64,000 nucleotides of DNA from an uncultured Tateyamaria sp. (GTDB lineage: Bacteria; Pseudomonadota; Alphaproteobacteria; Rhodobacterales; Rhodobacteraceae): contig CANMVD010000005.1 in NCBI GenBank assembly GCA_947501275.1, positions 62,001 to 126,000 of the forward strand, given 5' to 3'. A model generated the notes under the pieces. The model saw nothing but the letters and a program-made list of their open reading frames with translations. It was not told the origin of the DNA and searched no databases. Position 1 is the stretch's first letter. Each line of letters begins with the position of its first letter. Below are positions 59,506 to 64,000 of the stretch, one piece after another. Position numbers and translations under genes: made by a program.

Positions 59506-60404
59506 ACACCACATCCCCACCCCTCAGTGACAATCTGCGCGGCGCCGGTCTTATGGTCCTGGCGATGCTGTGTTTTGCCATTGAGGATATGTTTATCAAA
59601 TTCCTTGGCGGCGCAATCCCGGTGGGACAATTGCTGGCCCTTCTGGGGGCCGGGGGCGCTGTAATCATGGCCGTGGCTTGCCTTGTGCAGCGTGAACCCC
59701 TGGTGTCCAAAGACCTGCTGCACCGCGCCGTTGTTGTGCGCAACATCGGCGAGTTGATCGGCACAATTGGCTTCGTATCCGCCTTGACGCTGATCCCACT
59801 CGCCACGGCGTCAGCGATCCTGCAGACCAATCCGCTGGTGGTGACGCTCGGGGCCGCGATCTTTTTTAACGAAGCTGTGGGGTGGCGGCGCTGGAGCGCG
59901 ATTATCGTCGGGCTGTTTGGGGTCTTGTTGATCCTGCGGCCCGGAATGGACGGGTTTGACTGGAATGCCCTGTTTGCCGTGCAAGGCATGATTGGACTGT
60001 CGATCCGCGATCTGGCGACCCGCAAGGCACCGGCCAACCTGTCCGCCTTGCAATTGAGCCTTGTCGCCTTTGCCCTGCTGATACCAACCGGCATCGTGAT
60101 GATGTGGGTGCAGGGAACGGTCTACGAACCACCAACCATGCGCGAGTGGGGCATTCTGGTGATCGCCGCTATCATCGGCGCGTTTTCTTACCGCTTTATC
60201 GTGGGGGCCATGCGCATCGGTGAAATCAGCGTCGTCACACCGTTTCGCTACACTCGCATGGTCTTTGCCCTGATCATCGGGCTGGTTGTTTTTGCCGAAG
60301 TGCCCGACGCGCTGACCCTGATCGGCGTGGCCATCGTCATAGCATCCGGGCTCTATACCTTGTGGCGTGAACAGATCCGCAAGACCGCCACGGAAAAGGT
60401 TTGA
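59502..60404 (+). CDS. EamA/DMT family transporter
   Basis: A 300-residue ten-helix exporter with two EamA domains (GAGLMVLAMLCFAIEDMFIKFLGGAIPVGQLLALLG; MRIGEISVVTPFRYTRMVFALIIGLVVFAEVPDALTLIG). The GTG start at 59502 overlaps the fur-like stop, so expression is tied to the regulator. Substrate unknown; the coupling makes a metal-related metabolite possible but not shown. Confidence 0.9.
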   Translation: MNTTSPPLSDNLRGAGLMVLAMLCFAIEDMFIKFLGGAIPVGQLLALLGAGGAVIMAVACLVQREPLVSKDLLHRAVVVRNIGELIGTIGFVSALTLIPLATASAILQTNPLVVTLGAAIFFNEAVGWRRWSAIIVGLFGVLLILRPGMDGFDWNALFAVQGMIGLSIRDLATRKAPANLSALQLSLVAFALLIPTGIVMMWVQGTVYEPPTMREWGILVIAAIIGAFSYRFIVGAMRIGEISVVTPFRYTRMVFALIIGLVVFAEVPDALTLIGVAIVIASGLYTLWREQIRKTATEKV

Positions 60405-60463
60405 ATAAAGCGACCGCTGTGCGGGTTGTCCTGTCAGAGCAACACCTCACGGAGCTTTTTCAA

Positions 60464-60598
60464 ATGCAGTTTCCCCTCAAATCCCTTGTGCTGGCGGGCC
60501 TCATTATCATCGCCTTTGCCGCCAGCAGCCACGCCACGTCCCCAGATCAGAGCAACCCATTCGAGGCAGGGTTGGTTTCTGAAATCGGGGTACGGTAG
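60464..60598 (+). CDS. Predicted 44-residue exported or membrane peptide
   Basis: MQFPLKSLVLAGLIIIAFAASSHATSPDQSNPFEAGLVSEIGVR: a hydrophobic segment with an Ala-x-Ala-like cleavage region (SSHA), then a short polar tail. ATG 60464 follows GGAG at 9 bp. Unrecognised; too short for certainty. The 60599-60781 gap before eno shows no hairpin terminator. Confidence 0.5.
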   Translation: MQFPLKSLVLAGLIIIAFAASSHATSPDQSNPFEAGLVSEIGVR

Positions 60599-60739
60599 CA
60601 CGCCCCACCCGCCCCAACACCTCACATAGGTCTTCCGGCACTCGGATACACCGCACGCCTGCACCGCGTACCGAGGTGGCGTGTCTGCGCCCGTTAGCGA
60701 TACCATGTCGCAGCGTTTAGGGGGTTCCTTCTGATCTGA

Positions 60740-62357
<1,618 letters not shown>

Positions 62358-62361
<4 letters not shown>

Positions 62362-62867
62362 CCGTCCGCATCCGCTCCGCGACACCGGCAGACATGGACG
62401 AAGTTGCTCACCTGTGCTGGGCCTACCGCGATCTGTTGATCAGCCGCGCAGACGGTGTTGTTGCAACGATGATCGAGCACTACTACGCCGAACAGAAATA
62501 CAGTGACATGATCGCCGATCTGCCGCGCATTCATGCCCGACCACGCGGCGACATTCGCATTGCGGAACTGGACGGCGCGGTTGTGGGTTGTGCGATGTAT
62601 TATCCCATCAACGCCAACACCTGTGAGATCAAACGTGTCTTCGTGGATGCATCGGCCCGCGGCACAGGTGCTGGGCGGGCATTGATGTTGGATGGCATGG
62701 CCCAAGCCAAGGGCGACGGCTACACCCGTATGGTGCTGGATACGATGGTGCGGCTGACCGAAGCGATCGCGCTTTATGAAAAAGTCGGATTTGCGCCGAG
62801 CGATCCGTTTTACGAGCCCGTGCCCGAGTTCCTGCCATATCTGCGGTTCTACGACGCCGCACTTTGA
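62358..62867 (+). CDS. GNAT family N-acetyltransferase
   Basis: A 169-residue acetyltransferase: VRIRSATPADMDEVAHLCWAYRDLL start, EIKRVFVDASARGTGAGRALM (acetyl-CoA loop) and YTRMVLDTMVRLTEAIALYEKVGFAPSDPFYEPVP (motif B). Substrate unknown. Third gene of the eno unit; its 3' end overlaps the convergent oxidoreductase by 19 bp. Confidence 0.9.
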
Positions 62868-63919
62868 AAGCGCGCCAATGCGTAAGGCGCAGACAGATCC
62901 GCTTGCGCATTGCTGAGCGGCGTGTCCAGCACCTGCGCGGCCATCAGATCAGCGGTGATGGCGGCCAGTGTCACTCCAGAGTGCATGACGGCGGCAAACA
63001 ATCCATCCGGGCCGCATGGACCAAAGGCGGGGCGTTCATCCTGCGGCATCGGGCGTGCGGCCAACATCACCTGCTCCCACCCAACATCGATCTCCGGCAG
63101 CAATGCACGGACATGATCCATAGCGCGGTCGGCCAACAGGTTCGGATGCGTTTCCGGCGAATGCGTAGCGTCGCCCTGGTGTTGCGCTGCTGTCGGGGCC
63201 CACAAATACCCAGCCTTGTCCTGTCGCAATTCCAATTCAGGTGTGGCAAGCACATGTGACAGGCATTGCGGAACGGCAGCGGTGCGCATCATCACACCGG
63301 GTCGATCCAGCAGGGGCAAGGCAACGTCCAAAGGCTCCAGCAGTTCTGGGCTAGCAGTGCCTGCCGCAACCACCACACGATCCGCTGCAATGAAACCATT
63401 GGCGGTCTGCACGCCAGTGACATTATCGCCTTGGGTGGCAATTCCCTCGATGGCGACCCCGCGCACGACCTTGAGGCCCCGCAAGATATGCTGTGTGGTG
63501 CCCACAGGATCTGCAACACCCTCGGACGCAAACCGCAATGCACGCGCCGGGGCCGCGACATGCGGTTCCAAGGTGGCAAATCGGTCCGCGTCGATCTCTT
63601 CCACCGCGTAGCCGCGCGCAGTCAGGTCATCGCGCTGAGCGTCAAAGGCGGATCCCTCCGCCTCCCAGCACAGACAGGCCGACCACGACACCGGGATGCC
63701 CCAGGACCGCCACGCCTCGATTCCAGCCGTGCGCAGGGCAAAGTGATGATCGTCAAGATAGAAGCTCGCGTTGATCCACCCGAAGGACGCGGCCGTTGCG
63801 CCGCCGTGACCTGCGTCAAATATCACGACATCCGCACCCGCACGGGACAGTTTGTGGGCAATCGCTGCCCCGATGATCCCGGCCCCTATGACGATGACGC
63901 GCACGTGCTTGCCCTCCAT
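62849..63919 (-). CDS. FAD-dependent oxidoreductase (DAO / glycine-D-amino acid oxidase type)
   Basis: A 356-residue flavoenzyme. VIVIGAGIIGAAIAHKLSRAGADVVIFDAG is the FAD Rossmann motif. TANGFIAADRVVVAAGTASPELL and the C-terminal GPCGPDGLFAAVMHSGVTLAAITADLMA match the DAO family. The substrate could be a D-amino acid, sarcosine or proline-like compound; no accessory subunit adjoins it. Ribosome site weak. Confidence 0.88.
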   Translation of the reverse strand: MEGKHVRVIVIGAGIIGAAIAHKLSRAGADVVIFDAGHGGATAASFGWINASFYLDDHHFALRTAGIEAWRSWGIPVSWSACLCWEAEGSAFDAQRDDLTARGYAVEEIDADRFATLEPHVAAPARALRFASEGVADPVGTTQHILRGLKVVRGVAIEGIATQGDNVTGVQTANGFIAADRVVVAAGTASPELLEPLDVALPLLDRPGVMMRTAAVPQCLSHVLATPELELRQDKAGYLWAPTAAQHQGDATHSPETHPNLLADRAMDHVRALLPEIDVGWEQVMLAARPMPQDERPAFGPCGPDGLFAAVMHSGVTLAAITADLMAAQVLDTPLSNAQADLSAPYALARFQSAAS

Positions 63920-63943
63920 TCAGGGGCACCCTACCCTGTCTTC

Positions 63944-64000
63944 ATGACCGCACAAGAGATCATTGAGCACCTCGGCCTCAGCCCCCATCCCGAAGGTGGT
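63944..64000 (+). CDS. DUF985 cupin-family protein (N-terminal 19 residues; runs off right edge)
   Basis: MTAQEIIEHLGLSPHPEGG matches the conserved opening of DUF985 cupins (xxIIxxLxLxPHPEGG). Only 57 bases are visible. Divergent from the oxidoreductase across 24 bp. Confidence 0.7.
   Translation, partial: MTAQEIIEHLGLSPHPEGG

Overview
The window is about 60% GC chromosome from an alphaproteobacterium, most likely a marine Rhodobacteraceae (Roseobacter group). This rests on the gene content and linkage: purM-purN beside rnd, prfA-prmC, lptF-lptG-lptD-surA-pdxA-rsmA, eno, a DUF4167 protein, a Fur/Mur-like regulator without CxxC metal motifs, tandem ureohydrolases and an Anbu operon. Species cannot be named from sequence alone.

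Layout. 1-2.5 kb: purine genes purM/purN and the 5' part of rnd, all on the minus strand. 2.6-6.8 kb: a CAU-anticodon tRNA, then a tight four-gene plus-strand operon (circularly permuted ATP-grasp, alpha-E, transglutaminase, Anbu proteasome-like peptidase). 6.9-9.7 kb: a thioesterase, an orphan EnvZ-like kinase and a metallo-beta-lactamase-fold hydrolase. 9.8-20.65 kb: tRNA-Asn followed by a complete 10.8-kb integrative element bounded by 46-bp direct repeats. It has an integrase, an AlpA-like HTH protein, a candidate Rep/regulator and a packaging/capsid operon (TerL, HNH, capsid, prohead protease, connector, portal), but no recognisable tail, lysis or conventional phage replication genes. That is the architecture of a capsid-forming phage-inducible chromosomal island (cf-PICI), a phage satellite that borrows helper tails. 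A ClpP-like gene on the opposite strand looks like its cargo. 20.65-21.68 kb: a second, decayed about 1-kb element in the same tRNA site, holding only a frameshifted DUF4145 gene and repeat pairs at both ends.

21.7-25.6 kb: a TfdB-like phenol monooxygenase, maleylacetate reductase and divergent LysR regulator, part of an aromatic or chloroaromatic pathway without its ring-cleavage enzyme. 25.7-30.8 kb: SGNH-like and GSCFA proteins, a class IV aminotransferase, aldose 1-epimerase, TfoX C-terminal protein and ndk. 31.2-36.4 kb: ABC-F ATPase, MarC, a retropepsin-like protease, holC and pepA. 36.5-44 kb: a continuous plus-strand operon with overlapping genes for LPS export and outer membrane biogenesis, running into pdxA and rsmA. 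44-51.5 kb: DUF4167, prmC-prfA, two small envelope proteins, two ureohydrolases with an M20 amidohydrolase, and mazG. 51.5-64 kb: a sulfotransferase-like protein, nucleoside hydrolase-GrpB-GNAT, selO, two DMT exporters, a DUF533 protein, a DEAD-box helicase, a Fur-family regulator, eno with two coupled small genes, a DAO-family oxidoreductase and the start of a DUF985 cupin gene.

The main points of interest are the satellite at tRNA-Asn (with its atypical structural-gene order, arm-type integrase sites, nested inverted repeats beside the Rep-like gene and ClpP-like cargo), the tandem decayed element beside it, and the Anbu operon.
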